A stretch of DNA of 64,000 bases from positions 1 to 64,000 of the forward strand of contig NZ_BMZQ01000003.1 in the NCBI RefSeq assembly GCF_014652875.1, read 5' to 3'. Under the pieces are notes generated by a model. The model saw nothing but the letters and a program-made list of their open reading frames with translations. It was not told where the DNA came from and searched no databases. The DNA comes from Tianweitania populi. Lineage in GTDB: Bacteria > Pseudomonadota > Alphaproteobacteria > Rhizobiales > Rhizobiaceae. This document shows, piece after piece, positions 8,665 through 18,402 of the stretch. Every line of letters begins with the position of its first letter. Within the stretch, counting starts at the first letter, position 1. The translations under genes were made by a program, and so were the position numbers.

Positions 8665-8682
8665 ATTATGCAACCGCATAAT
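8665..8682. promoter_or_regulatory. 18-bp palindrome between divergent genes, candidate MarR operator
   Basis: ATTATGC-AACC-GCATAAT is a perfect 7-bp inverted repeat with a 4-bp spacer, placed centrally between divergent starts. The same TTATGC/GCATAA half-sites recur as a direct-abutting palindrome at 17009-17018, in the other divergent promoter region of the island. MarR operators are usually palindromes of this size. Assignment to a given regulator is inferred. Confidence 0.45.
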
Positions 8683-8747
8683 CTTTTAGCTGAAACATTC
8701 CTGCGGCGCGTGCTTAACTGCGGGCGTTGCACCTGCCGGAGGCCGCC

Positions 8748-9551
8748 TTGCCCGCCACGATCACCCGCCGCTTTGTTGAAACCAGAACGGGCCCTGTCCA
8801 CCTTGCTGAAGCAGGGGACGGCATGCCTGTTTTTCTGCTGCACCAGACGCCACGCTCCTGGGACGAATATCGCGAGGTGCTGCCGCTGGTTGGCGAGCAT
8901 TTCCGAGCCATCGCGATGGACACGCGCGGCTTCGGCGATTCCGATCCCCTTCCGAAGCCATCCATCAAGGGTTGGGCAGAAGCGGTGCTTGATCTGGCCG
9001 ACGCCTTGGGCATCGAGCGCTTTGTTGTTGCGGGCCATCACACGGGCGCGGTGATCGCGCTGGAAGTTGCGGCGCGCGCACCGAAACGCGTCACGCATCT
9101 CGTTTTGTCCGCCATGTCCTTTGTTGATGCGGAGCGGCGCGCCCGCCACGCTGGGCACCGAGTCATCGACGAGGTGGAGCCGCGAGCCGATGGCAGCCAT
9201 CTTGCTGAACTCTGGCAGCGGCGTGCGCCTCATTATCCGCAAGACAACAGGGTGGCGCTTCTGGAGAGGCTGATGCGCGATGCCCTCAAGGCCGGGCCGA
9301 TGATGAGCGAAGGCCACCGCGTGGTGAACCGTTACCATATGGAAGAGCGCATCGGCCTTGTGCGCTGTCCCACACTGGTTCTGGCGCCAACGGATGATTC
9401 GCATGCTTATCCGTCGGCGCGCCGGGTCGGTGCGGCGATCCCTGGCGCACGGGTGCAGGGCGTGCCGGGCGCAATGGTGCCCTTCCCCGACCAGATGCCG
9501 GATGTCTTTGCGCGGGCCGTCTGCGACTTCCTCCTCGAGCACCCGGCTTAG
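8748..9551 (+). CDS. Alpha/beta hydrolase-fold protein with atypical active site
   Basis: 267 residues from a TTG at 8748, chosen because GGAGG lies 5 bases before it. The fold is shown by GMPVFLLHQTPRSWDE (oxyanion region), MDTRGFGDSD and AGHHTGAVIALEVA at the nucleophile elbow. In the usual G-x-S-x-G motif the Ser is replaced by His here (GHHTG, residues 96-100), and the C-terminal catalytic-His region reads PGAMVPFP rather than GGH. The acid in APTDD is kept. It may be a non-hydrolytic member or use different chemistry. Its stop abuts the stop of the convergent ligase gene. Confidence 0.82.
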   Translation: MPATITRRFVETRTGPVHLAEAGDGMPVFLLHQTPRSWDEYREVLPLVGEHFRAIAMDTRGFGDSDPLPKPSIKGWAEAVLDLADALGIERFVVAGHHTGAVIALEVAARAPKRVTHLVLSAMSFVDAERRARHAGHRVIDEVEPRADGSHLAELWQRRAPHYPQDNRVALLERLMRDALKAGPMMSEGHRVVNRYHMEERIGLVRCPTLVLAPTDDSHAYPSARRVGAAIPGARVQGVPGAMVPFPDQMPDVFARAVCDFLLEHPA

Positions 9552-11198
9552 TCAGCGCTTGAGCTTGTAGCCTGCGGCTTCGCGATCCCACATGTCGGGG
9601 GTGATGCCCGCTTCGCGCAGCTCGATCTTCTTGATCTTGCCGTTTTCGGTGAGCGGCATGGCTGCGAGAACGAGCAGGAAGCGCGGAACCGCGAAATAAG
9701 CGAGCCGCGTTTCGCAAAAGCTGGTTACGTCAACCGGATCGAACGCCATGTCTGGCTTGAGTTCGAGTGCTGCCGCCACCTCGTCCTCGCCCATTTCGGA
9801 CGGCACGGCATAAACCGCGCAGGCGGAAATGGCGGGATGCTGCATCAGCACCTGTTCCACTTCCCAGGACGACACGTTCTCGCCCCGCCTTCGGATCGCA
9901 TCCTTCACGCGGTCGATGAAGCGGAACACTCCGCCCGGTCCGCGCAGGACGCGGTCGCCGGTATGGAACCAGTAGTTGCACCAGGCTTCCACCGTTTTTT
10001 CGGGCATATCGAGATAGCCGGTGGCAAAGGAAAAGGGTTCAACCGGTCGCAACAAAAGCTCGCCAGCCTCGCCATCGGGCACCGGTGCGTCGTCTCCATC
10101 CACGATGATCGCTTCGGCGCCCTTCATCAGGTAGCCCATGCTGCCGGGATGATCCGACGGAATCGGGCTTGCAAACACGAAATTGGTTTCCGTGGACGCA
10201 TAGCCATCCACCAGCGGCACGTTGAAGCGCTCGAGGAAACTGGCGTGGAAGCGTTCCGGCACGCCGCCGCCAAGCGCGACGCGCAGCCCGTGGTCGCGAT
10301 CGCCCTGCTCGCTTGGCCGCGAAAGAAGGATCGCTGCCATGGCCCCCAGGAGATAGGTGACATTGACCTTGTGCCGGCGCACGCTCGGCCAAAAGCCCGA
10401 GGCCGAAAACTTCGGCTCCAGCACATAGGTGCAGCCGTTGAGCAGCGCCTGGTAAAAGGCGTTTAGCGCATTGGTATGGAAGATCGGCAGCGTAGTCAGA
10501 AGCACGTCGCCTTCGCGGATGCCCAGCGCGCGGGCCGAATAGATACCCCACCAGAACAACTGCGCCTGCGGGCAGCACACACCCTTGGAAGGGCCGGTGG
10601 TGCCGGATGTGTAAAGAATGGCAACCGTATCGCCCGGTCGCACGAGGGGCGGCGAAGCGATCTCGTCGGGGGAAGCGGAAGCAGGGGCAAGCACCGCATC
10701 CGATCCGTCGGTGATGCCATCTTTGCCAACGGTCCAGACCAGCGAGGGTATGGTGGCACCCTCGTCAACACTGTCGAAAACGGCGCGGTGGATGTTTTCG
10801 ACCACCAGCAGCTTGGGTCTGGCGTTGTTCAGGACATGCGAAAGCTGCGCCCCGCGAAAGGCGATGTTGATGGGCGTGGCGATCGCGCCAAGCCAGGCGC
10901 AGCCGAGATAAACCTGAAGGAACTCCGGACGATTGCCGCAAAAAATGGCGACCCGGTCACCTGCCTGGATGCCCGCCGAAGCAAGCTGCCCTGCCCAGGC
11001 CGCGGCAACCGCGAGCGTGTCATTATAGGTCCATTCCACGCCGCCGCAGCGCAGAAGAAGCGCATCACCATAGCGCTTCGCCTGCCGCAGGAGGATCGTC
11101 GACAACACGCGCTCGCGTGGCGCGAACTGCGCGACGATCGCGTCATAGCGATCCCCTTCGGCAGGGCGGACGGGATCGACGGCGGCAGGAGCGTTCAT
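9552..11198 (-). CDS. AMP-forming acyl/aryl-CoA ligase (second copy)
   Basis: 548 residues of the ANL superfamily. The adenylation motif LYTSGTTGPSKG is near residue 195, GYASTETN near 335, WFHTGDRVLRGPGG near 410, and the C-terminal PLTENGKIKK supplies the catalytic Lys. It differs clearly from the ligase at 1965-3584, so the two probably activate different acids of one pathway or of two pathways. It is the last gene of the Liv-transporter operon, 12 bases after the MarR stop, which suggests that it activates the imported compound. Confidence 0.9.
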   Translation of the reverse strand: MNAPAAVDPVRPAEGDRYDAIVAQFAPRERVLSTILLRQAKRYGDALLLRCGGVEWTYNDTLAVAAAWAGQLASAGIQAGDRVAIFCGNRPEFLQVYLGCAWLGAIATPINIAFRGAQLSHVLNNARPKLLVVENIHRAVFDSVDEGATIPSLVWTVGKDGITDGSDAVLAPASASPDEIASPPLVRPGDTVAILYTSGTTGPSKGVCCPQAQLFWWGIYSARALGIREGDVLLTTLPIFHTNALNAFYQALLNGCTYVLEPKFSASGFWPSVRRHKVNVTYLLGAMAAILLSRPSEQGDRDHGLRVALGGGVPERFHASFLERFNVPLVDGYASTETNFVFASPIPSDHPGSMGYLMKGAEAIIVDGDDAPVPDGEAGELLLRPVEPFSFATGYLDMPEKTVEAWCNYWFHTGDRVLRGPGGVFRFIDRVKDAIRRRGENVSSWEVEQVLMQHPAISACAVYAVPSEMGEDEVAAALELKPDMAFDPVDVTSFCETRLAYFAVPRFLLVLAAMPLTENGKIKKIELREAGITPDMWDREAAGYKLKR

Positions 11199-11210
11199 GC
11201 ATCTTCCTTG

Positions 11211-11813
11211 TCAGGTTTCCACCTGGCGGCGGCGCGCCGGCTCTTCTGGTTTTTGCGTGCTGGCGGAGACCGCGGCCTTTGTTTCGCTGAGCAGCGCCGT
11301 CAGCGCTTCCACCTGGCCTGGCGTCAGGCCGCTGGAGATACCGGCGATCATTTCGCCGTTCTTCTTGGCCATGCGCCGGAACTTGCGCCGGCCTTCGATC
11401 GTCAGGCGCACGATCTGCACCCTGCGATCGATTTCCAGCGCCGTGCGCGTCACGAGCCCGTCGGCGATCAGGCGGTCGATGATCGGCGTGACATTGCCGG
11501 CCGGCACCATCAGGCGCTTCGACAATTCGCTCAGCATCATGCCGCCGGGGCGACGATCGAGCTGCGCGAGAATTTCGAAGCGCGGCAGGGTGAAATCGAA
11601 CTGCACGCGAAACTGCTTGCGCAGTTCGGATTCCACCAGCGTGGTGCAGGCCAGCATGCGCAGCCACAAGCGAATGACGGCTTGCTGATCGGCGGGATGA
11701 ACGAGATCCTCGTCCTCAACAAACGGATTGGTGATGGTGTCCAAGTTCCCCCTTGCTTCACCATTGCGCGCACCTTTCGGGACGATGGAGCCGGTCGATG
11801 CGCCTTTCGGCAA
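11211..11813 (-). CDS. MarR-family transcriptional regulator in the Liv/ligase operon
   Basis: 200 residues, somewhat longer than the usual MarR because of N- and C-terminal tails; the true start could be a little downstream. The core reads RFEILAQLDRRPGGMMLSEL, then the recognition helix with VPAGNVTPIIDRL, and the wing with ALEIDRRVQIVRLT. It lies between LivF and the CoA ligase on the same strand, 71 bases after LivF. This placement resembles regulators of aryl-CoA pathways that respond to the CoA thioester. The ligand is not known. Confidence 0.85.
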   Translation of the reverse strand: MPKGASTGSIVPKGARNGEARGNLDTITNPFVEDEDLVHPADQQAVIRLWLRMLACTTLVESELRKQFRVQFDFTLPRFEILAQLDRRPGGMMLSELSKRLMVPAGNVTPIIDRLIADGLVTRTALEIDRRVQIVRLTIEGRRKFRRMAKKNGEMIAGISSGLTPGQVEALTALLSETKAAVSASTQKPEEPARRRQVET

Positions 11814-11884
11814 CCGCCTGCCGGTTGCGCTTCCCGGACAAGAAACAGCGGTCGGATGTTTCGACTGCTGCTCCGCCCCCCTCC

Positions 11885-12594
<710 letters not shown>

Positions 12595-12598
<4 letters not shown>

Positions 12599-14367
12599 GC
12601 GGTTCCCCCGAGATAAGCTTCCTGAACGCGCGGATCTTCGCGCACGGCTTCCGGCTGGCCCTCGATGAGCTTCTCGCCGAAATCCATCACGACGAGGCGA
12701 TCCACCAGTCCCATCACGAATTCCATGTCGTGTTCAACCAGAAGGATGGTGAGCTTGTCATTGTCGCGCAGCGACTTGAGCAGGGCTGCAAGCTGCTGCT
12801 TTTCACCCCGGCGCAGACCGGCGGCCGGTTCGTCCAGCACCAGCAGAACGGGATCGGCCGCAAGCGCGCGGGCGATTTCCAGAATGCGCTGGTTGCCGAG
12901 CGGCAGGTTGCCGGCGAGCTCAAAAGGCTTGTCGCCCAGCCCGACGCGCTCGAGCTGCTGGAGCGCGTCATACCGGGCGGAGGCTTCTTCCGCCCTGTTC
13001 AAGCGGAACAGGCCGCTAAACAGGCCGGTATGCGTGCGCGGATAAGCACCGAGCATGACATTGTCGAGCAGGGTCATTTTCGGCCGCAGCTTCACGTGCT
13101 GGAAGGTTCGGGCAATACCGGCCTGGGCGATGTTGGACTGCCGCGTTCTGGTGATGTCCTTGCCGGCAAAGGTGATCGAGCCGCTGTTGGTCTGCAGCGC
13201 GCCGGTCAGAAGGTTGAACATCGTGCTTTTGCCGGCGCCGTTCGGCCCGATCAGGCCGAGGATCTCACCGGCATTGACGTCGAAGCTGACCTTGTTGACG
13301 GCAATTAGGCCGCCGAACCGGCGCTCCGCCTGGTCGACCTTGAGCAGCGGCGTGCCGGCCGCGGGCTTGTCGCGCCGTGCAAGCGGCGTGGCTTGCGAGG
13401 GACGTGGGATGGCGGTTGCGGGAAGATATTGCTGGACCCACGCCACGACGCCGCCCCGGGCATATTGCAGGAACACGATGAAGAGGCCGGCATAGGCCAC
13501 CACTTCGAGCTGACCCGTGCCGCTTGGAATGATGTAATGGAGATAATCCTGCACGAAGTTCTTGAGCAGCGTCACGATCGCCGCGCCGATCACGCCGCCG
13601 ATCGGGCTGCCCGCGCCGCCCACCATGGCCATCATCAGATATTCGATGCCCATCAGCGGCTCAAACGGGGTAGGACTGATGAAGCGGCTGAGATGGGCAT
13701 AAAGCCAGCCCGACAGGGCGGCCAGGAAAGCTGCAAAAACGAAGCAGGTGACCTTGATCCAGAACACGTTGATGCCGAGGCTTTCAACCAGCGTGTTGCC
13801 GCCACGCAGCGCGCGCATGGCGCGGCCGATGCGTGAATCCAGAAGGTTATACACCAGCAGCAGCACAACACAGACCACCGCCCAGATCAGGTAATAGATC
13901 TGCCAGCTTTCAACCAGCGACACGGAACCGATCGAGATCGGCGGGATGGACGCGATGCCGTTATGCTTGCCCAGCCCTTCCACATTGCCGAACAGGAAGC
14001 CGATGGCGAGGCCCCAGGCGATGGTGCTGAGCGACAGGTAATGGCCTTGGAGGCGCAGCGTGATCAGGCCGAGGATAAAGGCGACCGCGCAGGTGATGAC
14101 GATGCCGAGCAGGAGGCCGATCCAGGGCGAACCGCCGTTCAGCGCGGTGACCCATGCGCTGGAATAAGCGGCGAGGCCCACAAAGGCCGCCTGTCCGAAG
14201 GACACGAGACCGCCGACGCCGGTCAAAAGCGCAAGGCCGATCGCGACCAGCGCATAGATGCCGACATAGTTCATCAGGGTGATGGTGAAGGCACCCAGCA
14301 GGAACGGCGCGCCGACAAGCGCCAGAACCGCGATCAGAACGGCGAGGCGAAGGGTGAAGCGGCTCAT
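12595..14367 (-). CDS. Fused LivM permease-LivG ATPase of a branched-chain-type ABC importer
   Basis: 590 residues in one chain. Residues 1-300 are a LivM-type permease with about eight to ten membrane helices ([20 protein letters not shown] and the [17 protein letters not shown] loop). Residues 340-590 are a LivG-type ATPase: Walker [15 protein letters not shown], signature [15 protein letters not shown], Walker [14 protein letters not shown] proline-rich linker near 310-335 joins them. Such fusions are known in this transporter class but are less common than separate genes. 4-base overlaps with LivH upstream and LivF downstream indicate one tightly coupled operon. Confidence 0.92.
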
Positions 14368-15413
14368 TCCTCGTCATGCTCCTCGGTATGCACGGACACG
14401 ATCGATCGCCAGATCAGGATCGGGATCAGGAGAGAAAAGACGATCACGTCCTTGAAGGCGCTGCTTTGGAACGAGGCGAAGCTTTCCAGCACGCCCACGA
14501 ACAGGGAGCCGATGGCGGTGCCGGGATAGCTCACCAGCCCGCCGATGATCGCCCCCACAAAAGCGCGCAGCCCCAGCAGGAAGCCGGAATCATAGAACAT
14601 GGTGTTGACCGGGGCGATCAGGATGCCGGACACGCCCGCCATCAGCGAACCGACAATATAGGCGATCGTACCGGAGCGCTCGGGGCGGATGCCCATCAGC
14701 CGTGCGCCGGAGCGATTCACGGCGGTTGCGCGCAGCGACTTGCCGATCAGCGTGAAGTCGAAGAACAGGTAAAGGAGGCCGCTGAACAGAACGGCCGCAA
14801 ACATGATCAGGGCAGCCTGGCCGGTGATCATGATCGAGCCGAACTCGAAGATCGCATCCGTCATCGGCTCGGTGCGCACGCCTTCGGGCCCGAAAAACAG
14901 CAGGCCGAGACCCACAAGCGCAAAATGCAGCGCCATGGAAACGATCAGCAGCATCAGCACGGATGCATCGGCTATCGGACGATACACGATGCGGTCAAGT
15001 AGAGGCGCGATGGGCAGGATCAGGATCAGGGAAAACAGGATGCGCAGCACCATGCTCGACTGATAAAGCGGCTCGGACAGCCACACAACGCCGACGAGTG
15101 CCAGCGGCAGAGCGAGGTAGTAAAGGAGTGCGCCGGGGATTTCGTGGGCCCGTCCGTTGCGCAGAAGCGCAACCACTTCCACGAGTGTGGCCATGCCGGC
15201 TAGAACCACAACAAGGCCGGCAGTGCCGGGAAGCCTGCCCATTTCAAGCGCCGCGAGGGTCAGGGCGGTAAAGGCCGCGATGTCGCCGAAGGGAATGAAG
15301 ACCACACGGGTCACGGTGAAGATCAGCACCGTGCCGATGGCGATCAGAACATAGATCGCACCGGAAGCAAGGCCATCGATCGCAAGGATCGAAGCAATAT
15401 CGAAATCCATCAA
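14364..15413 (-). CDS. livH: Branched-chain-type ABC importer permease LivH
   Basis: 349 residues, a polytopic membrane protein. The start GLASGAIYVLIAIGTVLIF is typical of LivH, and the C-terminal AFVGAIIGGLVSYPGTAIGS is the loop that contacts the ATPase. At 349 residues it is longer than most LivH proteins (about 290-310); an extra segment around residues 60-130 supplies additional hydrophobic stretches. It pairs with the LivM half of the next gene. It lies 128 bases after the binding-protein gene with a hairpin between. Confidence 0.88.
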   Translation of the reverse strand: MMDFDIASILAIDGLASGAIYVLIAIGTVLIFTVTRVVFIPFGDIAAFTALTLAALEMGRLPGTAGLVVVLAGMATLVEVVALLRNGRAHEIPGALLYYLALPLALVGVVWLSEPLYQSSMVLRILFSLILILPIAPLLDRIVYRPIADASVLMLLIVSMALHFALVGLGLLFFGPEGVRTEPMTDAIFEFGSIMITGQAALIMFAAVLFSGLLYLFFDFTLIGKSLRATAVNRSGARLMGIRPERSGTIAYIVGSLMAGVSGILIAPVNTMFYDSGFLLGLRAFVGAIIGGLVSYPGTAIGSLFVGVLESFASFQSSAFKDVIVFSLLIPILIWRSIVSVHTEEHDEE

Positions 15414-15510
15414 GACACTCCAAACGACCGGTTGCGCTCAAATGCGCAAGGTAGCCGGCGACAGGCAGTTCAGGCTTTGGGAAAAGAGTGGCCGGGGCAG
15501 TCGGTAAGCA

Positions 15511-15528
15511 GGAGGCACGAATGCCTCC
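15511..15528 (-). terminator. Intercistronic hairpin between the binding-protein gene and livH
   Basis: GGAGGCA-CGAA-TGCCTCC is a 7-bp stem with a tetraloop just after the binding-protein stop. No long T run follows on the minus strand, so it is more likely an RNA-stabilising or attenuating hairpin than a full terminator. Such hairpins commonly keep binding-protein mRNA more abundant than the rest of an ABC operon. Confidence 0.5.
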
Positions 15529-15541
15529 CGCCCTGCAATGC

Positions 15542-16696
15542 TTACGGCTCGTAGGTCCACTTGCCGTCGACCAGCTTGACCACCACGAGCGAGCGCTCGT
15601 CGACGCCATAGCTGTTGCCTTTGCGGAAGTTGTAGACGCCATGGACGCCGGCAACCTCGTCGCCCTTGAAGATCTCTTCCTTCAGGGCTTCGCGGAAAGC
15701 GGGCGTGCCGGGTTGTTCAGCCTTCAGCGCGCGTTCGGCCGCGTCGACCAGGATCACCCAGGCGTCGAAGCTGTAGGCGGAAAAACCGTCCGTGGTGGGT
15801 TCCCCGTTGGCCTTCTGGTAGGCGTCGCGGAATTCCATGGAGATCTTCTTGGCAAAATGCTCTTCCGGCAGCTGTTCGGCCACGATGATCGGGCCGGTGC
15901 TGACCTTGACGCCTTCAACCGCCTTGCCGCCGACGCGGATGAAGTCGGCATTCACCAGCGCCGCCAGGCCGTAGAGCTCGCCCTTGTAGCCGCGCTTGGC
16001 TAGTTCCAGCGGCGGCAGGGCGCCCTGGGTTGCCGAGCCGCCGAGAAGAACCGCATCGGGCTTGGATGCCAGCACCTTCAGGATCTGGCCGGTGACGGAA
16101 GTGTCGGTGCGCGTATAGCGCTCATTAGTGAGAACCTCGATCTTGCCGGCTTCTTCGGCTGCCTTGGCGCCTTCATAAACCAGGTCGCCCCAGGCATCGG
16201 CAAAGCCGATATAGCCGATGCGCTTTTCACCGTCGCGCACCATCCGGTCGGCGATCACGCTTGCCATCAGCGCGGGCGGCTGAGGCATGGTCACGCCCCA
16301 CTGGTTGGAACCGTCGCCTTCATCCAGCTTCACCGGCGAAATGGCGATCATCGGAACCCTGAGTTCCTTGGCAACGGCCATCATGGCGATGGTGGACGGC
16401 GCGGTGGCCGTGCCGATCAGGATGTCGACCTTGTCTTCTTCCACGAGCTTGCGCGCATTGCGCGTTGCAGCCGAAGGATCGGCGCCGTCATCAAGCTCGA
16501 TCACGGTGATCTTTTCGCCGCCGACTTCGCTTTGATACTGCTGCCCGGCCTTGATCCCCTTGGAATAAGGAATGCCGATCGAAGCGCCGTTGCCACTAAG
16601 AGACGTAACGAAGCCAACCTTGATATCGGCATGAGCGAACGTGGTCGACACCACCCCGCTTAATAGAGTTGCTGCGAGTAGGAGCGATCTGCGCAT
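15542..16696 (-). CDS. Branched-chain-type ABC importer periplasmic binding protein
   Basis: 384 residues from ATG 16696; a longer frame to 16810 lacks a sensible N-terminus. The signal peptide is MRRSLLLAATLLSGVVSTTF with cleavage near AHA-D. The mature protein is a LivJ/LivK-type type I periplasmic fold (VGFVTSLSGNGASIGIP, and VEEDKVDILIGTATAPSTIA). It delivers substrate to the LivH/LivM-G/LivF complex encoded downstream. A close paralogue, with the same order of motifs, is at 21987-23141 without its own permease. The ligand is probably an aromatic or carboxylic acid, by context only. Confidence 0.9.
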   Translation of the reverse strand: MRRSLLLAATLLSGVVSTTFAHADIKVGFVTSLSGNGASIGIPYSKGIKAGQQYQSEVGGEKITVIELDDGADPSAATRNARKLVEEDKVDILIGTATAPSTIAMMAVAKELRVPMIAISPVKLDEGDGSNQWGVTMPQPPALMASVIADRMVRDGEKRIGYIGFADAWGDLVYEGAKAAEEAGKIEVLTNERYTRTDTSVTGQILKVLASKPDAVLLGGSATQGALPPLELAKRGYKGELYGLAALVNADFIRVGGKAVEGVKVSTGPIIVAEQLPEEHFAKKISMEFRDAYQKANGEPTTDGFSAYSFDAWVILVDAAERALKAEQPGTPAFREALKEEIFKGDEVAGVHGVYNFRKGNSYGVDERSLVVVKLVDGKWTYEP

Positions 16697-17143
16697 CTGT
16701 GTTCCCCACTGTTGCGACGTTGAACCAGCTGACGGCTGAAGCCGCCTTAATGCTTGTTGCCGGGGCGCTGGCCAGTCGGCTGCGCACCTTCTTTTCTTTG
16801 GTTCGTGCAAGCTGAGCGTCGATTAAGATCCCAACAAGCCAGATGATCGCCGGTGTCGAAACCCGTTTCGCTACGCTGTAGGTGGACCCGTTACCGCCCC
16901 TCAGCTTGAATATGTTCCGGAAGGCTCCAATCCTTCCTTCGGCCACATCGATCGAGAAGCCGATTTCAAAACGCTAGTACTTTAGGCTTGAAGTGTCGAG
17001 AATTTATTTTATGCATAAGACATCTTCGGACGTGACGGCTTCGATGCGTTGATAATACCCTCATCGCTGTCGTAATGCTCGGTTGGGGATGAAGGCGCCC
17101 ATGTCTGCCGATTACCGCCTGATTGTTCGGGGAAGGAAGCGTG
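16697..17143. other. Divergent intergenic region, no gene
   Basis: 447 bases between the divergent binding-protein gene and the racemase-family gene. Open frames here lack family signatures. The segment near 16970-17030 is AT-rich and holds the palindrome listed at 17009-17018, so it most likely contains both promoters and their operator. Confidence 0.6.
17009..17018. promoter_or_regulatory. TTATGCATAA palindrome in a divergent promoter region
   Basis: A perfect 10-bp palindrome in an AT-rich stretch between the Liv operon and the thiolase operon. Its TTATGC/GCATAA halves match those at 8665-8682, there with a 4-bp spacer. Shared halves suggest one regulator, possibly one of the three MarR proteins, acting on both divergent promoters; the spacing difference weakens this. 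Confidence 0.35.
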
Positions 17144-17962
17144 GTGCGCATTTTCTGGCAAAGCTTCTTGGATAAAACAATCGGCGCGGCCTATCTCCGC
17201 CGCCTCGAAGATTATCTCAATGGCATTGCTGCTGCCGGCACGCAGGTGGAGGTGTCCGGGATCTCGCCGCCTGATCGCGATTTTGGACGATTGGCCGAAT
17301 TTCGCTGCGCCATCCACGCCATTGATGCGGGCATCGGCGCTGAGGAAGCCGGCTATGATGCCGTGGTGATGGGGCATTTCCAGGATCCCGGCCTTTATGA
17401 GCTGCGCTCGGCTTTGCGCATTCCGGTTGTAGGTGCCGGTGAAGCCACGCTGCACACCGCTTCGCAACTCGGACGCCGTCTTGGCCTCGTGACGCTCGAT
17501 CGCGCCTTTGAGGTGTGGCACCATGAACAGGCCGAGCTTTATGGGCTTGGCCGACGCATCCAGGGCGTTGTAGGCATGGGTTGCCGGCCGGAAGACTTCA
17601 ACGCCTGTTTTGCCGGCGACGCCATTGCCAGGGACCAGCTGCTGCGCGATTTCACGGCATGCGCCATGCCGCTGGTGGAGGCCGGCGCCGACGTGATCGT
17701 TCCGGCCGGCGTTCTACCGGGCCTGCTGATCGGAGGTGAGCCCGGTTTTGTCGTCGGTTATGCGCCGGTGGTGAATTGTGCCGCCGTTGCTTTGAAATCA
17801 GCCGAGATGTGGGTGCAGTTGCGGGCGCTGAGCGGGCTTGAGCCCAGCCGCGGCCCTTCCTTCGCCCTCGCCAATGAACGCGCCAAGGCCGATTTCCGGC
17901 AAGCCGCCGCGCATGGCCTTCACTCCTTCAACCCCACCATCAACGGAGCGGATCAGCAATGA
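17144..17962 (+). CDS. Asp/Glu/hydantoin racemase-family protein lacking both usual cysteines
   Basis: 272 residues from GTG 17144, 6 bases after GGAAGGA; GTG 17141 and TTG 17123 are alternatives. The fold is recognisable from VVMGHFQDPGL (residue 75 on), VVGAGEATLHTA and VIVPAGVLPGLL. In hydantoin racemases the two catalytic Cys sit in the first and third of these motifs; here they read GHFQ (His) and PAGV (Ala). It therefore belongs to a divergent branch and may not be a racemase. It is the first gene of a five-gene operon and overlaps Ohr by 4 bases. Confidence 0.8.
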   Translation: MRIFWQSFLDKTIGAAYLRRLEDYLNGIAAAGTQVEVSGISPPDRDFGRLAEFRCAIHAIDAGIGAEEAGYDAVVMGHFQDPGLYELRSALRIPVVGAGEATLHTASQLGRRLGLVTLDRAFEVWHHEQAELYGLGRRIQGVVGMGCRPEDFNACFAGDAIARDQLLRDFTACAMPLVEAGADVIVPAGVLPGLLIGGEPGFVVGYAPVVNCAAVALKSAEMWVQLRALSGLEPSRGPSFALANERAKADFRQAAAHGLHSFNPTINGADQQ

Positions 17963-18387
17963 CGACCCCTGAGAAGATCATCTACTCAACGGAAGTAACC
18001 GCCACCGGCGGCCGCGACGGCAAGGCTTCCAGCAAGGACGGCAAGCTCGCCGTGTCCCTGTCCGTGCCGAAGGAGTTCGGCGGTCCGGGTGCGGACGGCA
18101 CCAATCCCGAGCAGCTGTTTGGCGCAGGCTATTCAGCCTGTTTCCTCAGCGCGATCAAGCTGATGGGCCGGCTGAACAGGGTTGCCATCCCCGACCAGTC
18201 GACCGTGACCGCCAGGATCGGCGTCGGCACGGTTGAGGTCGGCTACATGTTCACCGCCGAGCTCGTGGTGGACCTGCCGGGCGTGCCGCGCGAAACGGCT
18301 GAGGAACTGGTGGCCGGCGCGCATGAGCGCTGCCCCTTTTCGCGCGCCACGCTAGGCAATGTCGATGTCAAGCTGACTATCGCCTGA
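17959..18387 (+). CDS. Ohr/OsmC-family peroxiredoxin
   Basis: 142 residues with the Ohr order of motifs: IYSTEVTATGGRDG at the N-terminus, NPEQLFGAGYSACFLSAIK with the peroxidatic Cys, and HERCPFSRAT with the resolving Cys. Ohr proteins reduce organic hydroperoxides using lipoylated partners. It overlaps the racemase-family gene by 4 bases and precedes the thiolase by 15, so it is a true operon member. A role in removing peroxides formed by oxygenase chemistry is plausible but inferred. Confidence 0.92.
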   Translation: MTTPEKIIYSTEVTATGGRDGKASSKDGKLAVSLSVPKEFGGPGADGTNPEQLFGAGYSACFLSAIKLMGRLNRVAIPDQSTVTARIGVGTVEVGYMFTAELVVDLPGVPRETAEELVAGAHERCPFSRATLGNVDVKLTIA

Positions 18388-18402
18388 GCCGACCAGCAGA
18401 CG

